64,000 bases of DNA from Leguminivora glycinivorella (GCF_023078275.1 NC_062973.1:21880956-21944955); one strand, 5' to 3'; shown: positions 52,927 to 64,000, counted from the stretch's first letter. The notes: generated by a model not told the origin, from the sequence alone. Numbers and translations are program-made.

Positions 52927-53544
52927 ACCCAACTTAGTAATGTAGAAATTGCAGAACATTCCCAAAAATCGAAAACATTCTTGAGAATGTTCGAAAAACA
53001 TTCCTGCAACATGAAATTTATTGTTTAAACGAGAGAATATACTTGAAATAAAGTTTAAATGGGCATAATAATATAAAACTATGTGTTATTATACATATAA
53101 TATTGTCTATTACAGTTATCTATTTTGTTGATAAGTGATAAGTTACCAATAAGTTGCTTAAATTCTCACTATACTTCAGGGAACATTCCGACTTTCAGAC
53201 TTCACAGTTTTAGTCCTGACTTTTTTAAATTAGGTACCGAACGATTATTTCTGATTATTTCTAGATGCTTGTCTTTGGTCATGTCAAAATATATTTAAAA
53301 AAAACAAAAAGATCGCTGTCAGGTTCGAACTTGAGAACATCGGCATACGAAGCCAGCGCACTACCACGGGACTACGTCTTGACTTTCTGAGTCCGACGAA
53401 ATCATGGTATAAACTACGAAGTTACTAAGTAGGTATTCTGATAAATTCTCGTTCTCGAGAACATTCTCAGAAGTTACCGAAAATTCTCATGAGAAAAGTT
53501 CTGCAACTTTGAAAACTTCTCGTCCGTGCATTGCTAACCCAACT
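52927..53544. mobile_element. hAT-type element (602 bp) with 8-bp target duplication
   Basis: The element 52,935-53,536 starts TAGTAATGTA and ends TGCATTGCTA; ACCCAACT flanks both sides exactly. GAACATTC / GAATGTTC motifs cluster near the left end and GAGAACATTCTC near the right. It contains a tRNA-like segment at 53,311-53,380 but no transposase. Confidence 0.85.
53311..53380 (-). repeat. tRNA-like segment inside the hAT element
   Basis: Minus strand reads AGTCCCGTGGTAGTGCGCTG (A-box-like) and AAGTTCGAACCTGACAG (B-box and T arm). It may be the head of a third SINE family or a captured tRNA gene; a complete cloverleaf is not evident. Confidence 0.5.
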
Positions 53545-53629
53545 AGGGAAAAAATCAAATTATGAATTAAATTGATGATTTTATGATGTGTAACAATTTC
53601 AACATATGATTGGTTGGACAAAATATCAA

Positions 53630-53936
53630 ATCAAAACCAAGAATCCTCAACATCCTCCTTGCGTTATCCTGGCATTTGCCACGGCTCATGGATGGAGACA
53701 ACTAATCCCTGGGGTCACGCCTGTATCCCATGAAGGGGTGACAACAAGTTTAATCCCAAGATTTGGCGTAGGTACTAGTTTTTACGAAAGCGACTGCCAT
53801 CTAAGCTTCCAACCCGAAGGGTAAACTAGACCTTATTGGAATTAGTCCAGTTTCCTCACGATGTTTTCCTTCACCGAAAAGCGACTGGCAAAATATCAAA
53901 TGGCATTTCGCACATCACACAATCAAAATCAAGAAT
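53630..53936 (-). mobile_element. SINE family B, copy 4, 5'-truncated and mosaic
   Basis: ATCAAAACCAAGAAT (53,630) and ATCAAAATCAAGAAT (53,922) form a 15-bp duplication with one difference. The body is typical, but near 53,700-53,745 it contains a foreign piece, CACGCCTGTATCCCATGAAG, related to the repeat at 14.5 kb. The tRNA-like head is missing. Confidence 0.8.
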
Positions 53937-55072
53937 ATCGTGGAGTATTCAATAAAAAAATGGCATTTCATGAACTACACATGATCTGACTACGCTATTT
54001 ATTAAAAAAAATGTTCAATGTCCAGTGCAAATGTTCCGGAATAGTTTGATCTAGGCAAAATTGCTTCCAAGTATTGCCTTTTAACTAAGTGTCAAATTGT
54101 ATGCGCCTATTTCGTAAACTACATAAATGTTCTTTCCGCCGAAAATCAAGGGACATTTAAAAAATATTTGGCGTTATTACGTCTAGTACTCGGCAAAGGC
54201 AAAGGCTGCTGCGTTATTCATGAAGCCACACCTTCACTTCCAACTCGCTGTGTATTCTGATTGCTTACTAAGCGTTTTCAAGACATAAGACCAGTGTAAC
54301 ACAATCTCATGGTCTAATCGTTCATCATGATCAATCCAGCAGTATGATGTTCCTTATAACAACTTAAAGAATTGTTGCAATTTCAACTGCTGCATTGAAT
54401 GGCGTCATCGTAGTCATTGCTGTATTTGTCATCATCATCATTATAAGCATCACTGCTAATATTAAAACAGAATAAGTAGGAAGTACTAGTACAGAAAAGA
54501 CACCTTCTTCAAAACCGAAGTTTGACAGCAGTTGGTCGAATCGTATTGTGTAATGCATCATCTGATTTTCGACTATTTGGGGTTGTCAAATCAAGTAATT
54601 AGCTGATCTGTGGCAGTGCACTCAATGGGCTGTCGAGTTGTGCCAACCTTTATAATTTCTATGTAGCAATTCGAGTGGAATGTAGCGGGAATCTCCCAAT
54701 CGGGACTGTCTCCGATCGCTGATCATTGATCTCAATGACAGTTTCAACGTCTAAGAATGTATTTTAAGGAGTTAACTCTACAGCCTGAATTGATACAATG
54801 GCTGTTTGAACTAGCTATACCTGTCGAGTTCCTTCATAAAATTCGTGAACGGGATCGATGAACGGAATCATAATAATTGAAGCTAAATAGTAATGCAGCG
54901 GCAAACACACAGTAGCAACAACAGCAACGCCACAAAAGTATTATAGCTGCAATAATAATGCAGCTGCTTACAACCAGAAAAGAGCCCACTAAAACGTAAT
55001 TTTTTCCGTACCCAAAACAGTTGCATTGTCGACATCCTTATTCCGTCCCTCTTGATCTTTCATTGTCCGACC
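53937..55072. other. Unassigned 1.1 kb
   Basis: A 65-codon frame on the minus strand (54,364-54,561) has a hydrophobic stretch over a TCATCATCATC simple repeat and is not convincing. GCAACAACAGCAACGCC near 54,915 is a small CAA-rich tract. Confidence 0.4.
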
Positions 55073-55338
55073 GACGACCGGTCTAGCTCAGTCGGTAGTG
55101 ACCCTGCCTGCTAAGCCGCGGTCCTGGGTTCGAATCCCGGTAAGGGCATTTATTTGTGTGATGAGCACTGATATTTGTTCCTGAGTCATGGATGTTTTCT
55201 ATGTATAGAAGTATGTATTTATCTATTTAAGTATGTATATCGTCGCTTAGCACCCATAGTACAAGCTTTGCTTAGTTTGGGGCTAAGTTGATCTGTGTAA
55301 GGTGTCCCCAATATTTATTTATTTTATTTATTTATTGT
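55073..55338 (+). mobile_element. tRNA-derived SINE, family A, copy 5 (near complete)
   Basis: GACGACCGGTCTAGCTCAGT head, GGTTCGAATCC B box, full body to AGGTGTCCCCAATATTTATT and an AT tail. With 4474-4731 it is one of the best-conserved copies. Confidence 0.85.
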
Positions 55339-55364
55339 GCCTCCTCATAGGTTTTTTTTTAAAT

Positions 55365-55520
55365 AATAAATGGGCTTACTCTTGGCCACAGACTAGCAAA
55401 AGGCAAAGACGTGGTCTACGATAGAGTGAACTCGCCCAGAAGATGCCTGTTCACTCTTGATTTGAAGGTTGTTCTTGGTTTGAATCCGAACGTATAATAA
55501 GCACAAACAATAAAGATTAT
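55365..55520 (+). repeat. Dispersed repeat, longer relative of 2016-2106
   Basis: TACTCTTGGCCACAGACTAG, GGCAAAGACGTGG and GAACTCGCCCAGAAGATG, then GTTCACTCTTGATTTGAAGG, ending in an (ATTATG)n tail. Confidence 0.6.
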
Positions 55521-55954
55521 GATTATGATTATGAACGTCGCCTGTTTTACACGTATATCATATGGAACGCATTGTTGAAATATAAAAGTTAGTTGTATCC
55601 TTGATTAAAATTATATTGAAAGTGTGCTTATAATGGTTCTTTTGGTGAGTATTCTAGAGGTACTTATCCTTGCAATTGTAATTGCACCACCGGACTAGGC
55701 GTGAATTTGTCCATTTTCCTTTCAAATTTCTCGAATACTCCACTCAACTTCCCAAGAAGTTTAATAAGAAAGTCGTTTTGAATATGAGTAATTTTCTCAT
55801 CAGCAACAAGTTTACGGATAAAGTGGGTTTTATGAAGCCTATGGTGTTTTGGAAATTAACGACCGGTCTTTAACAGTTATTTGGTTAAATTACAGTTTAT
55901 ATCATGGTGCCATGGTAAAATATAAATAAATCTAGAGGTACATTGATATACATA
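55521..55954. other. Unassigned sequence
   Basis: A 63-codon frame at 55,682-55,873 lacks known motifs; nothing else was seen. Confidence 0.4.
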
Positions 55955-56212
55955 CTTACAGATTAAGTGTGTCCTAAGGTAAGCTCGAGGGACTTGTGTT
56001 GTGGGTAGTTAGACTAGTCAGACAAGATGTTTCGATGTATTATGTATAAACTCGTACTTACCGATGCATAATTATAAAAATACGAGTAGACACATAAATA
56101 CATCGAAAGCATGCATGCCTCGGGTACAAATATCATCACACAAATACCATCACCTTACCGGGATTTGAATCCAGGGTCACTAGTATCAGCACCCACTAGG
56201 ACAGATTGGTCG
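55955..56212 (-). mobile_element. SINE family A, diverged copy 6
   Basis: Reverse order of family A is recognisable: a tail side with AAGCTCGAGGGACTTGTG, then CATGCCTCGGGTACAAATAT, CACCTTACCGGGATTTGAA and ACAGATTGGTCG. The A and B boxes are damaged. Confidence 0.7.
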
Positions 56213-56898
56213 AAAATATGGTTTCAGTAGGTACATAAATAAGTACCTATAAATAAGTCGATGCCTATAGTGAAATTTTAACTGCGCGGGCAATAAATGT
56301 GTGATTCAAAACAATGAATATTTGAAAAACTATTTCAAGATTGTAAACATTAAAGCTAACACAAAAATTACAAAACAAACAAAATAATGTTTATATTTAA
56401 TCGGATTTCGCGGCATTTATTAAGTAGTTAAAATTAACAGTAGGTATAAGAGTTGGATTATATTACGTCGATTGCAATGTCGTTTGTAAAAGAAAGTCAT
56501 TTTACATTTTTGTGAAATTGTAGTTATTTTTAAATTAAGTATATTTGTCATCCCGGCCGATTTTATTCAGCTTATCTCTGTGCTATCATAACTAAAACTG
56601 TAACAAAGTTGACTCGCCAAAGCCGCAAACTTCACTAATCGACAGTGTTTTGTCTCGTTTTGCCTCGTTATAAATGAGAGAAAGGGCTGCAGAAGCATAG
56701 CTTTGACTGTGGAAATTGGAAATTGAACCCGGAGTCTCGATCACGTACAGAAACGGTATCAAAGTCTGCACTAAGCTCTCTTCTCACAGATTACAGAGTT
56801 CAAGCGAATTTCACTCCAGTCTATGACCAATTACGCCACAATAACTCTATGACAACGTATTTTTTTATTCTCCATTGTTGTCACCGCACCTCTCATCA
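56213..56898. other. Unassigned sequence
   Basis: A 61-codon frame at 56,723 without motif; the rest is AT-rich and unrecognised. Confidence 0.4.
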
Positions 56899-57068
56899 GG
56901 GGGCGTAGCCAAATGGCATTTCTGCGACGCGAAACGCCACCGAAACGCCGCAAAAATGTAGTCTGGCTCTGTCGCGCCAATATGCAAGAGCGATAGAGGT
57001 ATATAGCTACGAAAGAGATATTATCGTGAGCGTTTTGAGAGCGTTTGTGAAATCGGCTACGCACACTG
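56899..57068. mobile_element. MITE with GGCGTAGCC / GGCTACGC ends
   Basis: Starts GGGGCGTAGCCAAATGGCAT and ends TGAAATCGGCTACGC. The centre includes AGTCTGGCTCTGTCGCGCC and a GCAAGAGCGATAGAGG block that I recall as common in moths. Confidence 0.65.
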
Positions 57069-57177
57069 AACTTTTTGTATATTGCAGCAGGAAGCATCAC
57101 GCTCGTTTTTTCCAGAAAGAGCCTACCCTTCTCTTGTTCTTTATGTTTCACCTTGTGAGTTGAAGACCCTGCAAGTC

Positions 57178-57510
57178 ATCATCATCATCCTCCTTGCGGT
57201 ATCCCGGCATTTGCCACGGCTCATGGGAGCCTGGGTTCCGCTGTGACAACCTAATCCCAAGATTTGGCCTGGGCGCTAGTTTTACGAAAGCGACTGCCAT
57301 CTGACCTTCCAACCCGAAGGGTAATTAGGCCTTATTGGAGTTAGCCCGGTTTCCTCACGATGTTTTTCTTCACCAAAAAGCGAATGGCAAATATCAAATG
57401 ACATTTCGCACATAAGTTCTGAAAAACTCATTGGTACGAGCCAGGGTTCGAACCCGCGACCTCCGGATTGAAAGTCGCACGCTCTTACCGCTAGCCCCAC
57501 CAGCGCTTGC
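57178..57510 (-). mobile_element. SINE family B, copy 5 (full length)
   Basis: Complete from AAGCGCTGGTGGGGCTAGCG (A box) and GGTTCGAACCC (B box) to the GATGATGATG tail at 57,178. The 88-aa minus ORF over it is not a gene. Confidence 0.85.
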
Positions 57511-57714
57511 ACTCGGTAAGCCGCAATAATTGCAGTCCAGATCTGCATCTCATAGAGAATGCACTAATTGGAATCTGTGTTTAATCGCCGTTCGTAGAAC
57601 GCTCCACTTTTTATTACCTGACTTTGCATTTTATTTAAAAATAAAAGGTTACTCAAATGATTTGTTGTTCCAATTACACTTGAAACTTTTTATTAAAAAT
57701 ATAAATAGGATAAG

Positions 57715-57960
57715 AAAAAAAGGAATGGCGCAAAAAAGTCACCATATGCATGCCTTTCAGATTTGAGGAGTTCCCTCGATTTCTCCAGGATTCCATCATC
57801 AGAACTGGATTCTGATAAAAATTGGACCAATCTGTATGCATACCTATATGTATATTCAATAAAAAAAGATGTTTCAAAATCAGTCCAGTAACGGAGATAT
57901 CGTGAAACAAACATTAAAAAAAAAACATACAGACGTATTTAGAACCACCTTCCTTGAGAT
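57715..57960. repeat. Dispersed repeat block
   Basis: GAGTTCCCTCGATTTCTCCA, GGATTCCATCATCAGAACTG and CGGAGATATCGTGAAACAAA form a block I recall as frequent in moth genomes. Overlapping minus frames of 73-78 aa are incidental. Confidence 0.5.
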
Positions 57961-58012
57961 TTGGGCGGCGTTTAAAAAAAATATCCGTCAACTTGTATGT
58001 GTTGGATATATA

Positions 58013-59485
58013 ATATTTTTTTTTAAATAGAAATACGTTTATTATTAAAGAAGAACATTACAGAAATTGTCAGGGGTCTCCGCACTAGGCTACGCCTGTA
58101 TCGCGGGGAACCAGATAACAGTTTATATTGTAGAACTAAGTTACACATTAAATCTAACATATTGTGTCGTAACAGACACAAAACGATAAGTAAACTAAAA
58201 AAAGTAACAAAACTATACACTGTGTAAAAATCAAAAATGCTTAAAATCTAGAGTATAAGTATAAATATTGATTGGTAACTGTATATTCTTGTAGTTAATT
58301 AATGTGAATAAATCTAAAAATGTGATTTTTTACTGTGAGCAGCTGGATTGCTTGTTAAGCTAAGCGATTGCCGCTGCCTATGGAAACCTGCAACACAAGT
58401 GTGTTGTCGGCTTTTATTAGTCTCATTTCCATCAAAACTGTATCAACTGATATTATACCTATGTTACATAATGAAACTTGTATTAACAAAATTAAATATT
58501 ACACTATTGAGAATAAAAAATCTTAAACTACACTTATTTAAAAAAATAAAACCTTAAAACCACCCTCCAGGCCCTGGCCTCTCGGCAGGGTGCCCATCAC
58601 GCAAGCAGCATTCCCACGCTGTATTGCAATAGCAATTCTTTGCGCGAGAAAGCTGCCGGCACGAGGGTCACCCGTTGCCTCCCTTACGGCCTAGCCACGA
58701 CAATGGTCTAAGGCGGCGAGCGGGGCGGCTGGGCTGCGCGGGAAACGCGCGCGGGCGCTAGCCATGCCACGTACTTTTAGAAGCGGCGGCAGGGCCTAGT
58801 AGCGGCCAGGACGCATTCATATTTAAAAACATGTTTTTTACTGTCTAATATGACTCTAAAGTGCATAGAATGCTTTAATTAGTCAATTACGTCTTGTACA
58901 AGAAAATATGTGTGATAACTAAATACAGGACATTTATTTTATGGCTAGTTAAATGATACTTAATATAAATAACCAATCAGAAAAAAATTAAGAGTAAATA
59001 TACGAATAAATACTATACAAAAATATGTTTGAAAACATTATTACATACTACATACGCGAAAGTACATTTCAATTTTTAGTAAATAATGGTTTCGGGTTCA
59101 AGACGCTCATAATAAAAACAAAATCTTTTGTTTCGCGTGGAATCGCTAGCCCCATCTAGCCGCCTAGGCCGGCCGCGCCGCTCCAATGTCGTGGCGGTGC
59201 CCGCGCGGCGCGCTACAGTTGTTCTAGTCGCGCCCCGCCCCGCGCGCCGCTCCCGCGGGTAGGCCCGTGAAACCCGCGCGCGTTTTCGAACAGCGGCGCG
59301 AGTCGTGGCATGCCTCGCGCGCGCTGCGTTTTTGTTTTTGTGACTTACCGCTTGCCGCTGCCGCAAAACGCCTTAGACCATTGTCGTGGCTAGGCCGTTA
59401 ACCGTTTCCCCAAATCCCTTACAAGCCCAGGCGCTCCCTTACCCCACGGTAAGAGTGTCTTGACGCCAAACGCTACGCTTTCCAT
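58013..59485 (-). pseudogene. Retroelement C-terminus and 3' UTR, interrupted by a MITE
   Basis: The minus-strand frame from 59,481 reads ESVAFGVKTLLPWG and GLVRDLGKRL, is broken by the MITE at 58,687-59,397, and resumes REATGDPRAGSFLAQRIAIA, IQRGNAACVMGTL. This 'ETLG-WG ... TGD-RAG-F--QRI-IAIQRGN' domain ends many insect retroelement proteins, in my recollection; its clade I leave open. The UTR runs down to an AATAAA-type signal and a poly(A) run near 58,013-58,024. Confidence 0.65.
58684..59400. mobile_element. Harbinger-type MITE family E, copy 3 (711 bp, GC-rich)
   Basis: Ends CGGCCTAGCCACGACAATGG (29 bp perfect inverted) and TTA on both sides, in a Leu codon of the host ORF. Compared with the 145-bp copies it is expanded, with strongly GC-rich subterminal parts and an AT-rich centre. 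The 96-aa Arg-rich minus ORF (59,076-59,366) is a by-product of the GC-rich part. Confidence 0.9.
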
Positions 59486-60729
59486 TATGTACTTATGGTT
59501 CATCATATAGATACCAGCTACCCGAAATTTCCTCAAAAAGATTGTCTTACAATGTTTAGAAAATAATAAGATTAAAATTATTAAATAAGCCAGAGGCGGA
59601 CAAAAAATCAGACACGGAGCAAATTTAATTATTTCGTAGAAGGTAACCTTGTAAATCGCCCGCGGGTCTTCATATCGTCTTCATACCTATAGGAGGCTAT
59701 AGGTATGGAGGTTGGGACCTTAGGGACTGCCAAGTCTTTGCTCGAGCTAATTTTCTTTGTAAATATTTTACCTCTTCTTATTTTTTTATTTGTTGCTCTT
59801 TTCTAAGAACTATTTACATGATGGAGGTACAATATTTAGTTTATCCGGTTAATGTCATTTGAAAAGATCTAATTTAGTTGCTAATTAGTATTTTTTTTGT
59901 ATAGGTAATGACTTGTGACTATAACTAAATAGTATGTAGGAGAAAACCTATTTTACAGAGTTCTATTACGCGAAATTTAATAGTGTTATTTCAAACCCAC
60001 AATAAAATTACTAGTTTGAAATTGAAACCATTTAATACTTGTACTATTTTTATATTGAACATGGGATTTTGTCGCGTTTAAAATGAATTCGAAAATAAAA
60101 TGCGTTGAAAGTCAGTAACAGTCCACTTAATAAAATTGCATTTTTAAACGGCTTTTTGCAATTCAATGTAGTTATTAGGGAATTTAGTAATAAAATACTC
60201 TTATAATATTTAATTATAGTACCTACCTTCCATAAAACTTAATTTATTATGGCTACGTAATTATATAATAAATTATGTACCTACTTAATAAGTTGTTATT
60301 TGTAAAAAATATTATTCTAACCTATATTATAAGTAAAATAACTTACATACTTTTAACTTATAAATTTACTTTGTATTTGTTATACCAGTCTGGAAATTTA
60401 CACTCAACAAAAATACAATAGGTACATACTTAAAAATATATTTAAGGAACTTTCCTGATTGGTCCCGCAAAGGCAGTGCCGCAGTAAATTTCCTCGCGGT
60501 TATTCCCATTTAGTGGTTTGGTACTGACTTTAGAAAATGCTCAAAATTAAAGGCAAAGTCTGCATAAAACCAAAAGGTACACTAGGTACATTCTTATTTG
60601 AATATCACTTTAAGACATTGTAATTAATATTTTTCAAAGTTCTTCTATTTGAGAAAAAAATTTGAAGTCACGAGAAATCTTTCATTCATAAAAGAAAGCA
60701 TTTGAAAATTACACCAAACCACATTAGCT
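59486..60729. other. 1.2 kb AT-rich, unassigned
   Basis: No ORF above 60 codons, no arms, no recognised repeat. Confidence 0.5.
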
Positions 60730-61121
60730 ATTTGTTTTACAAGGGGGCAAAGTTGTTGTTTAACCGCACGTGCCAATATTGATACCCGAGCAAGCGAAAG
60801 ATTCCAATATTGAACCGCGAGCGTAGCGATTGGTTCAAAATGTGGAATCTTGAACGTTGCGAGGGTTTCAAGGCACGTAGGTTAAACAAACTTTGCCACC
60901 GAGTGAAACACAAAATTTTTCACCACACCAACACGAACAAAATAACACGAACAATATTTACGATTCAAAATAATTATTTGTAGGTAAATTCTACCAGCCA
61001 ACTCAAGGCATCAAGTTAAAATTTGTATGAAATTACTTTGCACTCTTATGGATAAAATGCAATTTTGCTATCCGTTTTCGAATAGCAAAATTGATCTTTA
61101 ACAGTTGGTGTGGTGAAAAAT
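60730..61121. repeat. Dispersed repeat with two nested inverted pairs
   Basis: GGGGGCAAAGTTGTTGTTTA pairs with GGTTAAACAAACTTTGCC, and TTTTTCACCACACCAAC (60,914) with GTTGGTGTGGTGAAAAA (61,105). Related to 36,970-37,160. Confidence 0.65.
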
Positions 61122-62696
61122 ATATTATTAGTCCACCATAAGTCCTAGAGCCCAAACCTTAATTTTATACAATCCGAAATTGATGTGAAACCATTCATTT
61201 CTGTTGGAAACCGTCCTATTTGTACGTAGATCCTCTACGGCCGACACGTTTATATCCCATATTGGGCCAAACGACGTCAAGATTCAGTATCGTCTGCAAA
61301 GCGGAATGTCAACGGCGGCATCAATCACTAACGACGCCCGGGATTGCCGGCCGGCCGTCATCCTCCGCTCCGCGAATTTACATAAATAACCTCATCTGTA
61401 TTCAGCATGCAGCGGAGACCATGCAACAACATGTGCCGTTCCACTTGCAGACCTCTATTATTAATTGTGGACAACTGACGCGAGGGAGCGCAAACTCGCC
61501 CGGCCAAACCACGGCCCCGTTGTTTCCACTTTAATAGAGGTTCTAAAGCGCTTTCCTCTACTTTGTTTATTGATTCATACCCCAGCTTACCTACGCTTTG
61601 TAGCGTATTGGATCGTACATTTTAAATGCACACTGTATTTAATTAACATTTTCCAAGCGAAGTAACTGCAGTGCACTGTTACTTTCAGCGTTTCGCCGCC
61701 ACTATAATCGCAGAAGGGTGCTTCATAATAATATGGCTTAACAACACAGTTAACCCTGAAATCTGCTATTAAACAAGTTGCTCGTAGATTTAAATTTTGA
61801 GCTCGTAAATTAACCCTTCATCCTTTTGAAATAGCAAAGGGGCTGGGACCTAATGGTCTATTTGCGAAACGTAATGGGCCGGCCAGGGCGAGCTTATTAG
61901 ACAATTTGTACATATTCTGACTTCACTCTATTCATTAAAAGGCTTTACGCTAGATCCATATCACAACCCTGTGATGCTTTACCCACACCCAAGAATAAAT
62001 TAGAAGCATAAGTAGTTTGGTTAAACGTCAAGGTTTTATTAAGGAACATTGGGGGTATGTATTGTAGTAAACGAAACAAATTAAACCGTAGGTAACATCA
62101 GAAAAAAACAGGTAGGTACTTAGGTTTTATAACAAAACAGTAAAAATGTTGAAGGTCTATTAACATACGATCTCAGGCACATTACCAATCATTATTTACC
62201 TAGGGAACATTTTTAGGTACATACAGATTTAGTACGAAACGTTTTTCCTTCATATTTTTACGGAAAGTGACGAACTTGTCGCGCTATTTCAGTTAGTCTG
62301 TGTACAATAAGTACTACCATTGGCCGAACTATGCTACAAATACCAAAGTTTTACAATTTTAAGTTCCTATTTCTATCATGTTAGTTGTACTGGGTATTCG
62401 TGGGAAACAAGTTCGTCGTTTTATATGAATACAATTAATGTCTTTCATGGAAGAAAAAGTCAATTCTTCACCTTTTTGTTGCCTTAATTGGCCAATGACA
62501 GTCCATCCAAACTCGAGCGTGTTAGAATGATCATAAATTGGGCTAAAGTATAGCGAAAATTGCATGCTCCGATTCAAACTTTTAAAAGTGCTTTGAAATA
62601 TTCGTAGATGCAACTTTCGCGCACGTCTCCAGAACTTGTTATTCCAATATTCTTTGACAAACTGCGACAAACATCAACTTTACCTTTTCCGTGTCG
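61122..62696. other. 1.6 kb with no recognised repeat
   Basis: 61,200-61,560 is moderately GC-rich and carries two overlapping frames of 61-104 codons without known motifs. The 103-codon minus frame at 62,359-62,670 (MSQFVKEYWNNKFWRRARKL) is also unrecognised. This is the longest part of the window where I find no mobile DNA. Confidence 0.4.
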
Positions 62697-62758
62697 TTAT
62701 AAGAACATAGAACGAATAGGTATAAGAACATAGAACGTTATAAGAACATAGAACGAGT
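62697..62758. repeat. Short tandem repeat
   Basis: TATAAGAACATAGAACG occurs three times in a row with small spacers. Confidence 0.85.
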
Positions 62759-63013
62759 AGGTACTCGATTGTTTACCAATGCATAGACAATTTTATGAGC
62801 GTAAAATAATTTGTGAAAATATGAATAGCTTAATACCTACCATAAATTGCCAAAAAAAATTTAACTGTGATTTTTTTGTTAAGAGACTTTGGTTTTTATA
62901 CTTAAAAAAAAAGTTAAAACTATGGCATAGTAGAAATGAAAATGTATCGAGTGACTACCTACCTACCTAATATCAAAACAGACTACGAGCAATGACAAAC
63001 CCATACTTCCATA

Positions 63014-63190
63014 TCCATATACTTATATTATAAATGGGAAAGTGTGTGTGTCTGTTTGTTTGTCCGTCTTTCACCTCAAAACGAAGCGACGAATTGTGAT
63101 TTTTTAAGTGGAGATAGTTTAAGGGGCTGAGAGTGACATAGGCTACTTTTTGTCTATTTCTAACGCGAAGAAGCCGCGGGAAAAAGTTAG
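63014..63190 (+). mobile_element. Helitron-like short element, copy 7
   Basis: TCCATATACTTATATTATAA start and GCCGCGGGAAAAAGTTAG end; internal GTGAGAGTGACATAGG-like part conserved, with small deletions. Confidence 0.7.
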
Positions 63191-63371
63191 TATTTTAATA
63201 TAACCTCATCTCAATTAGGATCATGTAAATTGGTGATGATATTCGTGATTAAAAGGGATAGGGCCCAATTTTGAAACCCTAATTAGGGTCGCGTAAGTCT
63301 CTCTGCCCTAAAAAGATTTGCTCTCATATTTATTTAACGAAAAATCTTGAAATCATATGACTTTATATAAT

Positions 63372-63578
63372 TTATCCGTAAATGTAAAATGATACATCAT
63401 AATTTTGTAGCATCGCAATGCTGATACGTTGTGCGAGGAAGTCGCCAGCTCTTCGGTCACCAGTTACCTTAACCAGACGCTTCGCGATTTCTGTGAACAA
63501 CTTGTTCGCGTTTGGACCCCATGGACCTAGAGTTTCTGCGCAAGACGGTACAAAAAGGTATTTGGTACAATGCCTCAA
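63372..63578 (-). pseudogene. Retroelement C-terminal fragment, relative of 58.6-59.5 kb
   Basis: Reads AETLGPWGPNANKLFTEIAK, RLVKVTGDRRAGDFLAQRIS, then diverges and stops. It matches the same domain as the frame at 59.4/58.6 kb at the conserved W-G, TGD-RAG and QRI positions. Confidence 0.6.
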
Positions 63579-63734
63579 GGTCCTATTTTAGACACTAGCT
63601 AGCTTTTAAGTTTAGTCTTAGTTTCTTATATAATTATGTAAATATTATGTTCATGTAAAATAAAAATACCTTTTTGTAATTAGTCGCTGTTCTTATGGTA
63701 GACTGGTAAGGATAGTGGTAAGTGATTTTGTCGC

Positions 63735-64000
63735 CGTCCATCTGCAACACTGGGCAGGCAAGCACGGTCGCGTGATAAACGATATATTATCGTTAGACCA
63801 TCCTTTTGCCGTGGGGACGCACCGATGCGATAAAGTTTATCGAACTAGTGTGCTACGCCTGCAGCCGGCGTATCATGCTTCCAATTTTATCACTTATCCA
63901 CGTGGATAAAGCATCCGTCACGCTTTAGCAAGTATGTCAGTGTGAGAGTGACAGATGTCTTATCCACGTGGATAAGTGATAAAATTGGCAGCATGATACG
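63735..64000. mobile_element. Inverted-repeat element running past the window end
   Basis: CGTATCATGCTTCCAATTTT and TATCCACGTGGATAA (63,868-63,908) pair with 63,959-64,000, which reaches the last base of the window. The GGCAGGCAAGCACGGTCGCG start links it to the MITE at 5.5 kb. Confidence 0.65.

Noticed and set aside
59076..59366. Arg-rich 96-aa ORF as a protamine-like gene
   Set aside because: It lies wholly inside the GC-rich part of a MITE; the Arg content follows from GC-rich composition.
62359..62670. 103-aa minus-strand ORF as a host gene
   Set aside because: No recognisable motif, no splice context and an AT-rich setting; left as unassigned.

Overview
This is a repeat-dense piece of an insect nuclear genome, almost certainly from a moth or butterfly (Lepidoptera). 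The main evidence is two tRNA-headed SINE families in several copies, seven short Helitron-like elements ending in CTAG or TTAG, telomere-type CCTAA repeats, AT-rich spacers with spliceosomal signals, and reverse-transcriptase fragments of several insect retrotransposon groups. There are no operons, no long host ORFs and no intact host gene. Coding content is nearly all decayed mobile DNA, so the window reads as intergenic or large-intron sequence.

Layout. 0-8 kb: SINEs, a THAP zinc-finger two-exon gene fragment (3.7-4.3 kb), a hAT MITE and a LINE C-terminus. 7.6-8.9 kb: a duplicated block whose two units are separated by a SINE that is itself split by a solo LTR; the second unit carries a Harbinger-type MITE. 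10-16 kb: MITEs, a 691-bp inverted-terminal element and a LINE 3' end split by a hAT element. 18-22.5 kb: SINEs, Helitron-like copies, a GC-loop foldback and a Penelope-like 3' end. 23.3-28.2 kb: a non-LTR retrotransposon split by a young BEL/Pao element that has gag but no recognisable pol. 28.9-34.3 kb: Penelope-type termini, a MITE and a long decayed RTE-type LINE on the minus strand.

35-46 kb: SINE-like retroposon, mariner-type MITE, pseudo-tRNA, LTR fragment, an inverted-terminal element containing a telomere-like minisatellite (39.9-41.3 kb), and a nested inverted structure holding a 1,983-bp hAT foldback with a perfect 8-bp target duplication (43.6-45.6 kb). A weak candidate host gene lies on the minus strand at 42.5-46.1 kb. 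46.6-64 kb: a second Penelope-type 3' end, a perfect 83-bp hairpin, mariner and hAT MITEs, SINEs with clean target duplications, and a retroelement C-terminus interrupted by a 711-bp MITE.

The features do not form a pathway. Their value is a readable order of nested insertions, many with exact target-site duplications. Family assignments rest on protein motifs, terminal repeats and duplication length read by eye; no database search was run.
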